64,000 bases of DNA from Cybelea sp963824595 (lineage in GTDB: Bacteria; Vulcanimicrobiota; Vulcanimicrobiia; Vulcanimicrobiales; Vulcanimicrobiaceae): assembly GCA_963824595.1 (NCBI GenBank), contig CAWGPY010000002.1, forward strand, positions 564,478-628,477, written 5' to 3'. Of the stretch, positions 8,841 through 17,900 are shown in pieces. The position numbers and the translations under genes are program-made. Within the stretch, counting starts at the first letter, position 1; every line of letters begins with the position of its first letter. The notes beneath the pieces are model-generated. The model was given only the letters and a program-made list of their open reading frames with translations, ran no database searches and was not told the origin of the DNA.

Positions 8841-9452
8841 ATGCAGGCGCTGCTGTTGGCCGTCCTCACGTACGACGTTCTGATCTCGGCCGGCCACGAA
8901 GGGCGGCCGGCGAGTTGCGCGCACTTTCCGCAACACCACTGTAATCTCGGCGCGAACGGCGAGCGGGCGTGGACGCCCGTGGTGGCCGATGCCGCGGCGC
9001 AGATTCTCCGCGCGCACGGCCTGACGGTCGCGCGCTTGCCGGCCGACTTCGACGGGGCGTACCGGGTCGGGGCGGCGGCGTTCCTGCATCTCGACGGCTC
9101 GAACCCGCCCTGCAAGAGCAGCGCGTCCATCGGCTACGGAGCGAAGAGCGACGCGGCCGCCGCCGGCGCGTGGCGCGCCCTCTACGGACGCTACTGGCCG
9201 TTCGGATTCCAGCCCGATAATTTTACCAACGGATTACGAAATTATTACGCGTACCATCAGGTGGATGCGCGCAGCGGGAGTCTCGTGCTCGAACTGGGAG
9301 AGATCTCGTGTCCCGCGCAGCACGCTTGGCTTGCACCGCGCTTGCGGTGGGAGGGCGCGCTCGTCGCGCACTTCCTGAGCGCCCTGATCGGCAAGGGCGA
9401 CGTTCCCGATCCGGGGCCGTTTCGGCAACAGGCGACGCCGAAGCAGCCTTAG
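8841..9452 (+). CDS. N-acetylmuramoyl-L-alanine amidase-like protein (Amidase_3 fold)
   Basis: The 203-residue protein carries features of zinc-dependent cell-wall amidases of the Amidase_3 type. There is an N-terminal beta-strand with ISAGHEG (His and Glu as zinc ligands), a middle AAFLHLDGS block where a His ligand is expected, and a late LVLELGEISCPAQH segment resembling the catalytic-Glu strand. It begins only 3 bp after the YgcG-like gene, so it likely shares the lemA-TPM transcript. The first 15 residues could be a weak signal peptide. The family is inferred from motifs and order and is divergent enough to leave doubt. Confidence 0.6.
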   Translation: MQALLLAVLTYDVLISAGHEGRPASCAHFPQHHCNLGANGERAWTPVVADAAAQILRAHGLTVARLPADFDGAYRVGAAAFLHLDGSNPPCKSSASIGYGAKSDAAAAGAWRALYGRYWPFGFQPDNFTNGLRNYYAYHQVDARSGSLVLELGEISCPAQHAWLAPRLRWEGALVAHFLSALIGKGDVPDPGPFRQQATPKQP

Positions 9453-9463
9453 AACGAGCTTCG

Positions 9464-12088
9464 ATGCTGCGCGCGCTCGCGAGCGACCATCGCGGGGAAG
9501 CCGGCGCCTTCGCGCCGGTCGAACGGCCGCGCCTCATCGAGCGGTTGCGAGCCGCGGCGGAGTATCCGATCGCGCTGATCGTGGCCCCAGCCGGTTACGG
9601 CAAGTCGCTGGTGCTGCGACAGTATCTGGCGTCGGCGACCGACGCGCCCGTACGCTTTGCGTTGCGCGCCGAACACGCGGAGCTGCTGGGCTTCCTCCGC
9701 GGCTTCGCGGAGGCGCTGCGCGCGGTGGCGCCGCACGCGATCACGGCGTTGGCCGGCGCCTACGAGCGTAACAGTTCCTCGCCCAAACGCGCTGCGGAGC
9801 TCGCGCGCTGGATGGACGCACACCTCGAGTCGTTCTCGGGCACGATCGCCGTTGACGACCTGCACCTGGCCGACGCGGAGGTGACGAAATTCCTCGCCGC
9901 GCTCATCGAGAGCTCGAAGGACCGGGTGCGCTGGATTCTGGCGACGCGCTCGACGACGGGCCTTCCGGTGGGTACGTGGCTTGCCTACCGCGACGCGGAC
10001 CTTCCCATCGGCGAAGCGGATCTGCGGTTTACGCCGGACGAGGCGCGCGAGGCGGCGCGCACGCTCCACTGCGTTTTGGGTGAAGGAGAGCTCGAAGAGC
10101 TGCTCGCGCTGACCGAGGGTTGGCCGGCGGCGATGAGCTTTGCCTTGCGCACGTCAATGCGGTCGGCGGAACTGCGCAACGTCTCGGCGCTCACGCGGGA
10201 GATGATCTACCGGCTGTTGGCCGAGCAGGTGTACGCGGAGCTCGATGACGACGAGCGCGAGCTGCTGGAGATGGCGATCGCGCTGCCGGCGATCGACGTT
10301 GCCGTGCTCGAACGAGCCGGGTTCGATCGCGCGCTTCCGATCGTGGAACGGCTCCGCGAGAGGACGGCGTTCATCTACGAGGAGTCGCCGGGCGTCTATC
10401 ACTGCCACGACCTGTTTCGCGACTTTCTGCGCCACCAAGGCGCCCTGCAGGGCCGGCGCTCGCAGCAAGCGGTGTCGGAACGGGCTGCGCGAGCCTTAGA
10501 GGAAAGCGAGGACGTCGAGCACGCCATCGGTGCCTACGCTGCGGCCGGATCGACGGCCAACGTCGTGCGACTGCTGGAGCGCCACGGCTTCGATCTGATC
10601 GAACGGGCTCGCAGCGACGTCGTCGCTCGAGCCGTTGCGGCGCTCGACGAGACGACTCGCCGGGAAAACGCGACGGCCCTCGCCCTTCAAGGCGCTCTTC
10701 ACGCGATCGCGGGCAAGTTCGCCCGCGCCGAATCGCTGTTCACCCGCGCTCTCGCGCGGGCCGGCACCGACCGCGACTTGGTGGCTACGACCAGCCTGCG
10801 CCTAGCAGCGCTCCTGGCGAATCAGGGAGGTGATGTTATTGACATACTGGATCCGGTATCCGGCGACGTGAGACAAGAACCGAGACATCGTGCCGGGGCG
10901 CTGTCCTTGAGTGCGGCTGAACGAGCGAGGCGGGGAGACCTATCATCTATTTCGGAGTCGATTACCGACGTCGAAAAGCTGTTGCCAATTCTCGACTGCG
11001 ATGTCACACGAGCGAAGGTGCTCTATCACCTTGGAATCGCCGCCCGCCACGGGCCGAACGTGGAGGTAGCGTTCGCTTGGCTCACACAAGCGGCGGAGAT
11101 GGCGACGGATCTTCACTTGTTCGGCCTAGCAAGCAGGGTGCATGCGGCACTGGCAAACCTATCCCTGCACCACGAAGATGATGTTGCATTACAGCTTCGA
11201 TTCGCGCAGCTCGCGGCGGATGCTGCCGTAAAGGCCGGAGACTCCGGGGCACTTCGGACGGCACTCCTTCAGATGCTAAGCGGGCACATGAGACGGGGGG
11301 AAGTCGAAGCGAGTATCGCGATAGAGCGGAGGCTGCTAACGAACCATGGGGACGCGCTTGTGGCGCGCTACGTCACCGCGTTCAAAGCTGTTAGGCTCGC
11401 GTGGGACGGGCGATTTGCTAAAGCGCACACGCTAATGTTGCCGCCCTGGAACGAGATGTCGTTCGGAATCGACTCGAGCACATGCGGCGCTCAACTCGCG
11501 CTTTTCCTCGCGCTAGACAAACAAGGTGATGCTTCTTCAACGATAATCAGCGAGGTAACCAGTAGGATGCAAGGGTTAAGTGCGTCCGCTCGTTTTGACC
11601 GGCGGTCCCTAACGATCAGTCGCGTGTTTTGCGCTTTGGCTGAACATGTGAATGGGCGGCATGACCTTGCCGCACGAACCATGCGCCGCCTGAGGAGCGA
11701 TGATCTTATTGAGAGCGCGGTCGTAGGCCTAGCCACGAACATACTAAGAAGCATAGCCGATGGACGGGGTCCTGGTGCTGTGGAAATAGCGAAATCAATT
11801 GCTAGTCTTATGACCGATGGTTATGGAGATGTGGCGTTGCTTCTCAAGTCGACTTACACGGAGCTCAGTGGGGCTAAGCAGCAGGTGCTGGAGTTTGGCC
11901 GTTTGACCGCCTCTGAGTTAGAGATCTTACGACTACTTGCCGACGGGCGCGTGCCGAAGGAGATTGCGGCGGAAACGTTTCGCAGCGTAAACACGGTGCG
12001 AGTTCATATCGCAAATGCCATCGAAAAGCTGGATTGCCGCGGGAGTCGGAGCGCTATCGAAGCTGCTCGTGTGCGAGGGTTGATCTAG
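9464..12088 (+). CDS. LAL/MalT-type LuxR transcriptional regulator
   Basis: The 874-residue protein has an N-terminal STAND-type ATPase with Walker A APAGYGKS (Lys47) and Walker B IAVDDLHL (Asp131-Asp132). A long helical-repeat region follows, with a LuxR-type HTH at about residues 808-874 (LTASELEILRLLADGRVPKE... NTVRVHI). Such regulators bind ATP and an inducer, oligomerise and activate transcription. The start at 9464 gives the compact family length and lies 11 bp after the amidase gene. Base composition falls noticeably from about 10,800 onward (more AT-ending and rare-type codons), so the C-terminal two thirds may have a different history from the ATPase. Confidence 0.85.
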   Translation: MLRALASDHRGEAGAFAPVERPRLIERLRAAAEYPIALIVAPAGYGKSLVLRQYLASATDAPVRFALRAEHAELLGFLRGFAEALRAVAPHAITALAGAYERNSSSPKRAAELARWMDAHLESFSGTIAVDDLHLADAEVTKFLAALIESSKDRVRWILATRSTTGLPVGTWLAYRDADLPIGEADLRFTPDEAREAARTLHCVLGEGELEELLALTEGWPAAMSFALRTSMRSAELRNVSALTREMIYRLLAEQVYAELDDDERELLEMAIALPAIDVAVLERAGFDRALPIVERLRERTAFIYEESPGVYHCHDLFRDFLRHQGALQGRRSQQAVSERAARALEESEDVEHAIGAYAAAGSTANVVRLLERHGFDLIERARSDVVARAVAALDETTRRENATALALQGALHAIAGKFARAESLFTRALARAGTDRDLVATTSLRLAALLANQGGDVIDILDPVSGDVRQEPRHRAGALSLSAAERARRGDLSSISESITDVEKLLPILDCDVTRAKVLYHLGIAARHGPNVEVAFAWLTQAAEMATDLHLFGLASRVHAALANLSLHHEDDVALQLRFAQLAADAAVKAGDSGALRTALLQMLSGHMRRGEVEASIAIERRLLTNHGDALVARYVTAFKAVRLAWDGRFAKAHTLMLPPWNEMSFGIDSSTCGAQLALFLALDKQGDASSTIISEVTSRMQGLSASARFDRRSLTISRVFCALAEHVNGRHDLAARTMRRLRSDDLIESAVVGLATNILRSIADGRGPGAVEIAKSIASLMTDGYGDVALLLKSTYTELSGAKQQVLEFGRLTASELEILRLLADGRVPKEIAAETFRSVNTVRVHIANAIEKLDCRGSRSAIEAARVRGLI

Positions 12089-12174
12089 GGGCTAGGCGCC
12101 TTGCGAGCGCAAAAGGATTCGGAAACTAGGCTTAGCAAAATGGGGCGTGTCGTTGCTAATCTGAGGAGGCCAAC

Positions 12175-12237
12175 ATGCTTAGCTTGATCATCGCTCTAAT
12201 TATCGGTCTGGCCATCGTTCCGCCCGATCCATTCTAG
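12175..12237 (+). CDS. Possible 20-residue hydrophobic peptide
   Basis: A 20-codon frame follows a strong GAGGAGG Shine-Dalgarno with 5 bases spacing. The peptide (MLSLIIALIIGLAIVPPDPF) would be a single membrane-inserting stretch ending in a Pro-Pro-Asp-Pro tail. It lies 86 bp after the LAL regulator in the same direction. Short hydrophobic peptides beside regulators can be signalling peptides, small membrane toxins or leader peptides. Nothing in the sequence distinguishes these, and chance cannot be excluded. Confidence 0.4.
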   Translation: MLSLIIALIIGLAIVPPDPF

Positions 12238-12300
12238 AAGAGTCGAAGCAAAAAAGCCGTTCTTCTCGGCGCACTTGAAGCTGTGCGCCACCCAGGTGGC

Positions 12301-12334
12301 ACTCGTCCATAGCAAAGTGGCACTATGGACGAGT
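12301..12334. repeat. Perfect 12-bp inverted repeat over a start codon
   Basis: ACTCGTCCATAG (12301-12312) is perfectly complementary to CTATGGACGAGT (12323-12334), with a 10-base spacer. The right arm contains the ATG at 12325. In RNA it would form a stable hairpin hiding the start codon; in DNA it could be an operator for a dimeric regulator. The octamer GTGGCACT also occurs twice here, at 12296 and 12318. Confidence 0.7.
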
Positions 12335-12810
12335 ACCTCATTGGGGCAGGGGCAATCCTGACGGCGGGGCCAGAGGCCTCGATCTCGAGCGCGACCCTCC
12401 ATGCCCAGGTCGAGAGCGGTCTCGCGCGGCGGGTCGAGGCGGCCGTCATTGATTTCGAGGCGACCCAGCCGACCGAGGTCACCCGGGTGCTGCTCGTCGT
12501 CCAAGGCTGGAGCGGGGCGCGCTTCCGGGGCGAGGTCGTGCGGCGCCTCTTGGAGCGGCGCGAGTGCACCTTGGCCGATGTCATCTCCACGCTCGCCGAG
12601 GCCGCCGGCACGAGGGAGGTCCATCTCTTCGCCCACTGGCTGCTGGACGCGGCGTCGGCCGAGGCGCTGGAAGCGCGGGGCCTTCAGGTCGTGGCGCATC
12701 CGCTCGAGGCGATCGGCCAGGCCGCGCTCGTCTCCGGTCAGCGGGTAGAGCGGTGGGTGGAGGGGCGCGTTCAGGTGACTCCAAGGGTGAGAAAGCACGA
12801 TGCAGCGTAG
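12325..12810 (+). CDS. Orphan hypothetical protein
   Basis: This 161-residue frame has strong third-position GC and an amphipathic composition rich in Ala, Glu, Val and Arg, typical of real genes in this genome. I recognise no family. The segment AAVIDFEATQPTEVTRVLLVVQGW followed by a helical REVVRRLLERRE and VHLFAHWLLDAASAEA suggests an alternating alpha/beta fold. It has no signal peptide and no membrane helix. The predicted start lies within a perfect hairpin. The response regulator begins 11 bp after its stop, so the genes may be co-transcribed. Its reality is uncertain because the opposite strand also has open frames. Confidence 0.45.
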   Translation: MDEYLIGAGAILTAGPEASISSATLHAQVESGLARRVEAAVIDFEATQPTEVTRVLLVVQGWSGARFRGEVVRRLLERRECTLADVISTLAEAAGTREVHLFAHWLLDAASAEALEARGLQVVAHPLEAIGQAALVSGQRVERWVEGRVQVTPRVRKHDAA

Positions 12811-12821
12811 AAATGTACGTA

Positions 12822-13499
12822 ATGCCGAACGCCCGCGTTGCCGTCATCGACGACGACCGCATGGTGCGGGAGATGTTAGAACTGGGACTTTCCCGCGAGG
12901 GGTACGAGGTTCGGACGGCCACTGACGGTCTGGCCGCCCTCGAGCTCGTCAAGGTCTTCGATCCAGAACTCATCGTCCTCGACATCATGATGCCGAAGAT
13001 TGACGGCGTCACGCTGCTGCCCCGGCTCCGGGAGATCACCCAGGCGCCGATCCTGATGCTCACGGCCAAGGGCGGGACCGAAGAGAAGGTCCGGTCGCTG
13101 AGCTCCGGCGCCGACGACTATCTCGTCAAGCCCTTCGTCTTCGAAGAGCTGATCGCGCGGCTGCAGGCGAAACTCCGGCGGCCGCAGCTCATCGAGGAGA
13201 ACGTGCTTCGCTGGCGCGACATCTCCATCAACCCCGGCACCCACGAGGCGTGGCGCGGAAAAGACGTCCTCGAGTTCACGCAGCGCGAGTTCGATCTGCT
13301 CGAGGTGTTCATGCGCGAGCCGCGGCGCGTCTTCAGCAAGGACCACCTGCTGGAGATCGTGTGGGGTCACGACTTCGAGGGTGGGCCAAACATCGTCGAG
13401 ACCTACATTTCCTATCTTCGCGCGAAGGTAGACCGACCCGGTGAGGCCGGCTCGTTCATTCGAACGGTGCGCGGCGTCGGTTACGGCCTCTCGCAATAG
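12822..13499 (+). CDS. OmpR/PhoB-family response regulator
   Basis: The 225-residue protein has a receiver domain (acidic pocket VIDDD at residues 8-12, phospho-acceptor Asp54 in LDIMMPK, Lys103 in YLVKPF). A C-terminal winged-helix DNA-binding domain of OmpR type follows (LEFTQREFDLLEVFMREP ... VETYISYLRAKV ... RTVRGVGYGL). The start is at MPNARVAVIDDD; an ATG three codons upstream (12813) is equally possible, as neither has a strong ribosome-binding site. It is followed after 13 bp by a sensor kinase, its obvious partner. A TonB receptor gene follows the pair and may be a target, by position only. Confidence 0.93.
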   Translation: MPNARVAVIDDDRMVREMLELGLSREGYEVRTATDGLAALELVKVFDPELIVLDIMMPKIDGVTLLPRLREITQAPILMLTAKGGTEEKVRSLSSGADDYLVKPFVFEELIARLQAKLRRPQLIEENVLRWRDISINPGTHEAWRGKDVLEFTQREFDLLEVFMREPRRVFSKDHLLEIVWGHDFEGGPNIVETYISYLRAKVDRPGEAGSFIRTVRGVGYGLSQ

Positions 13500-13512
13500 C
13501 TAGGCCCTTCAC

Positions 13513-14928
13513 GTGAAGCTCGCTGCACGGCTCTCCGCCCTTTACGCGGTGCTGTTGGGCGTTACGGTCCTCATCGTCATCCTCGCATCCTCGATTGCGC
13601 TGGTGTTCGAGCTGTGGCGGTTCTCCGGCGACGTGATGGTGGCCAAACACGAAGAGGCGCGCATCCTCGTTGACCAATACCGGCGCGAGGGCATGACACT
13701 CGAGAAGGCCGCGCCCGAAATCGTCAACGCGCTAAGCGGCATCGGCTTGCGCGTGACCGTCTACGATCTCAAAGGCCGCTACCTGGCCGGCGATAGAACG
13801 CTGCGGCCGAAGTCGCTGGCCGGCGTGCTGGCCGCGGGCGGCATGCAACACTACATCCCGCCCTATCGCTCGTCGCACGACACCGTGCACATGTATCCTC
13901 GCGGGGCGTTTCCACCGATGCCGCCGGATCCGACGCGACTCGAGCCCCTCTCGCTTACCTACGTCGAGGGCGGCTACGTCGGATTTAGTCCGTCGTTCCC
14001 GCTGCTGCTCGTCTCGCTCGTGCCATACTGGCGCATCGTGCTGACGATCGCCCTCGGGGCGATCTTCCTCTCCTGGCTGGTGGGCCGCCTCTTCGCGCAG
14101 CAATCGCTGCGTCCCATCAACGAGGTCAGCGACTCCCTGCGCGCCCTGGCTGGCGGCGACTACACGCAGCGGCGTTTCGTGATGCCCGGCGGCGACGAGG
14201 TCGCCTCGCTGACCGCGGCCTTCAACGACGCGGTCGCCAGCGTGGCCACGGCTATCGACCACCGGCGCCATGCGGAAGAGCGCATGCGGCAGTTCGCCGC
14301 CGACGCCTCGCACGAGCTGCGCACCCCGCTGACCGTGATCGCCGGCTACATTGACGTGCTGCGCCGCGGCGCGATCGAGGAGCCGCGCATCGCTCGTCAG
14401 ATTCTCGCGACGATGTCCATCGAGAAAGAGCACATGCGCGGTCTGATCGACCGCCTGATGCGCCTCGCGCGGCTCGACTCCGAGGCGCCGCCGCAGATCG
14501 AAAACGTTGACGTCGCCGATCTCTTCCGCAGTCAGGTCGAGGCGGCCAGGCGGCTGGACGACCGGCGCGCCATTGACTACAGCGTTGACGGCGTCAACAC
14601 GGTCGCGGCCGATCGCGGCGAGCTGGCCGAAGCCGTGTGGAACGTGATCGAAAACGCGCTGAAATACGCCCCCGACGCCCCGATCCACCTGCGCGCGACG
14701 CGCAACAACGGCCACTCGATCATCACCGTGCGCGACGAAGGGCCCGGGATGTCGGAGTCGGAGCGCGTACACGCCTTCGAGCGCTTCTACCGCGGCGATC
14801 GCCGCGGCGAGATCGCGGGAACGGGCTTGGGCTTGGCCATCGCCAAGCGCGCCGTCGAGCGCGCGGGCGGCGACATCGCCATCGACAGCGCACCCGGGCA
14901 AGGTACGGCCGTTACCATCACAATTTAG
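13513..14928 (+). CDS. Membrane sensor histidine kinase
   Basis: The 471-residue kinase has an N-terminal transmembrane helix (about residues 10-35) and a periplasmic sensor region of about 130 residues. A second helix (about 160-195) and a HAMP-like linker (LRPINEVSDSLRALAGGDYTQR) follow. The DHp domain contains His267 in DASHELRTPL, and the CA domain has N box NVIENALKYAPD, G1 DEGPGM and G2 GTGLGLAI. Translation probably starts at GTG 13513. It would autophosphorylate and pass phosphate to the adjacent OmpR-type regulator. The sensor region contains an unusual HMYPRGAFPPMPPDP Pro/Met-rich stretch, so a metal or envelope signal is conceivable but unproven. Confidence 0.93.
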   Translation: MKLAARLSALYAVLLGVTVLIVILASSIALVFELWRFSGDVMVAKHEEARILVDQYRREGMTLEKAAPEIVNALSGIGLRVTVYDLKGRYLAGDRTLRPKSLAGVLAAGGMQHYIPPYRSSHDTVHMYPRGAFPPMPPDPTRLEPLSLTYVEGGYVGFSPSFPLLLVSLVPYWRIVLTIALGAIFLSWLVGRLFAQQSLRPINEVSDSLRALAGGDYTQRRFVMPGGDEVASLTAAFNDAVASVATAIDHRRHAEERMRQFAADASHELRTPLTVIAGYIDVLRRGAIEEPRIARQILATMSIEKEHMRGLIDRLMRLARLDSEAPPQIENVDVADLFRSQVEAARRLDDRRAIDYSVDGVNTVAADRGELAEAVWNVIENALKYAPDAPIHLRATRNNGHSIITVRDEGPGMSESERVHAFERFYRGDRRGEIAGTGLGLAIAKRAVERAGGDIAIDSAPGQGTAVTITI

Positions 14929-14973
14929 CCGTTTTCACAGCCCAGCTTCAGGCCTCCGGAGCAGGCGTTCCCC

Positions 14974-14979
14974 TATAAT
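14974..14979 (+). promoter_or_regulatory. Consensus -10 element of the TonB-receptor gene
   Basis: TATAAT matches the sigma-70 -10 consensus perfectly and ends 8 bases before the ATG at 14988. The transcript would therefore start at or within a base or two of the start codon. No -35 match and no Shine-Dalgarno are visible. This suggests a leaderless mRNA separate from the kinase operon. Confidence 0.55.
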
Positions 14980-14987
14980 CAACGCGC

Positions 14988-17900
14988 ATGTTGGGACGAC
15001 GCAGCGCTGCCGCCGCGCTTTCTCTGCTCGTGATGCTCGCGGCGTTAACGCCGGGTGCCGTCGCCCAATCCGACACCGGCGAGATTGACATCGTGGTCGT
15101 TGATACAACGACCAAGCAGCCGCTCGAACTCGCTCGCGTGCTGCTCGAAGGCCCGGTCATCACCTCGGAGATCACCGGCAAGAACGGCAAGGTCACGTTC
15201 ACCGACGTGCCCGACGGGATCTATCGCGCGCGCATCGTGCGCCGCGGGTACACCGCCTTGACCTCGGCCGCGTTCGAAGTGCTCGACGGCCGCGTGGTGA
15301 CCGTCAACTTCGCGCTCGCGATGGACACGGGCGGCCTGAAAGTGATCGGCCAGGTCACGGCCAAGGCGTCGGCGACGATCTCGAGCACCAGCATCGACGC
15401 GAACTCGTCGCAGCGCCGGCTCTCCACCGATCTGGCCGACGCGCTGAACAAGCTCTCGGGCGTCTCGGTCTCCACGTCGGGCGACGACAGCGACTCCACG
15501 CAGACGATCTCGCTGGAGGGCCACGACCCGTCGCAGACGCAGCTGACGCTCGACGGCATTCCGCTCAACGCGCCCGGCTCGGCCGGCAATCTGGGCGGCT
15601 TCGCCACCGACCTGTTCCAAGGCGCGTCGGTCCATCAAGGCCCGTCGCTCGGCGGCCTCGGCGGCGCGGTAAACTTCAGCACGCTCCAGCCGACGCTCAG
15701 CTGGAACACGCAGATGCAGCTCTCCGCGGGCAGCAACGGCCGCTACAACTACTCCGTGGCGGAAACGGGCTCGGCCGGCAAGCTCGGCATCGCGGTGCAG
15801 ACCGTGAACCGGCTCTACCCCAGCCTCGCCGACGGCGACTTGTATCTCGACGCGAGCGGCCTCGATTACGTGCACGACGGCGACAGCACGATCTTCGGCA
15901 ACATGCTCACGGCACGCTACGAGTTCGGCGACTCGAACTCGCTGAGCGGCCTGTTCATGAACTCGACCCGCAACACCAACATCGTGTGCCTGCGCTACAA
16001 CGGCGACCCCGCGACCACGCTGCCCTGCGGCTACGGGCCGAACAACACCAACTCCAGCAACCTGCAGCTCTACGCGCTCACCGACAACGCGCTGCTCGGC
16101 GCCACCCAGCTGCAGACCTCGATCTTCTCGATGGACGCGAGCAACCTGTTGGATCAGCTCGACCGCTACGTGAACGGGCTGCCGTCGCCGAGCGGTTTTT
16201 CGGGCGACACGCGCTCGACGGGCTACTCGGTGAACGCCACGCTGCCGGCCAAGCAGCGCCACACGATCTCGATTCAGGCGTACGGCACGTCGTCGCAGTT
16301 CTCGACCACGCCGCTGACGCCGCAGGTGGCGCAGTTCTACACCGGCTCGGAGACGACGCAGTACGACGTACTGCAGGCGACCGACACCATCCACTCCAGC
16401 GACAAGCTCACGCTGGCCACGTCGGCGGGCGTCAGCACGGCGACCGGCAACTCCGGCCTGTCGGAGATCGCGAGCGTCGGCGCCACGTGGCGGCCGACCA
16501 GCCGCGACTCCTACGGCGCGTCGTTCGCGCTCGGCGGCGCCGCCGCGACGCAGGGCCGGCTGCAGGTGCTCAGCGATCCGGCGTCGCTGCGCTTCGACTG
16601 CGCGGGGAAAGTGGCGTACGGCAACGCGCCGGGCCAACAGCCGCAGAACAGCTCGTCGAACTCCATGCGCGTCAGCTACACGCACCAGCTGCACGGCGGC
16701 AACGTCTCGCTCACGCTCTACCGCCAGGTGCAGAACGGCGTGCTGCTGCCGGTCTACGTCAACGGCGTGGTGCTCAACGGGCTCGGCGAGTTTCCGGCGG
16801 GCTACCTGGACGAGATCGCGCAGGTCTACAACTCGCCCGCGGGGTGCAACACGCCGCCGGGCACGCCGTTCACCGCGCAGCAGCTCTATTTCCAGACGCC
16901 GGTGGCGGGCATCTCGCGGCTCTATCAGGGCGCCGAGATCACCGGCTACCTGACCGTCGGGAACCTCGTCATCCAACCGTACTACAACCTGACGGGCGCG
17001 CAGGCCAACTCGAGCAGCTACATCTTCGACAACCCGTGGTCCATCACGATTCCGGGCCAACAGCTGCCCAACGTCCCGCTGGAGAAGGCGGGGCTGGTGC
17101 TCGACTACAAGTCGCCGCACTCGATCTTCGAATGGCTGGCCGACGCGCAGCACGTCGGCTCGAACAACCCCAACAATCTGCCGGCGTACACGACCTACGA
17201 CGCGGGCGTCACCGCGCAGCTCACGCGCGGAACGCTGACGTTCGCGGCCACGAACATCACGAACACCTACGGCGGCGTGTTCGCCAGCCCGGCCAACGCC
17301 GTGCCGTTCACGACCGCCGGCGGGTATCTGATTCCGAACATCGCGCGGCCGCTCTCGCCCCGCACGTATTCGATCACCTACTCCGCGCGCTTCGGGCAGG
17401 GCACGTCGTCGCAGACCGCCACGGCGTTTCGTCCGCGCGGCGGCGGCGGCTTGTTCGGTCGGGGCGGCGGCGAACCCGGGGGCGGGGGCCCAGGCGGCGG
17501 ACCGGGTGGCGGCGGGCGCGGCTTCGGATCGCTGTTCTCGCCGCTGCCGCAGACGCCGCCCGCCGATCCGTTCGTGGTGGGCGCGAACGCGGCGGCGTGC
17601 AGCGCGGACAACGCGGCGAAGGCGCGGCCGCTCGCCGACGAGCTCAAGGCGTTCGTCGCGAAGATCGAGGCGGCGCGCACGGCGGCGGGCTATCCCGCGA
17701 CGATGGCGGCGCCGGTGCTGCCCGACGCGACCGTGACGTATCATGGCCTGGGTACGACCTACGCGCTCGCGATCACGCCGAAAGGCACGGCACGGCTGCG
17801 CTCGCTCGCGGGCTGCCTGACGCTGCACATCGCGCGCGCCGACGACGTGACGCAGCGCAAGCTCTTCGCGCCGTCGAGCCCGCTGTTCTTCGTGCCGCAG

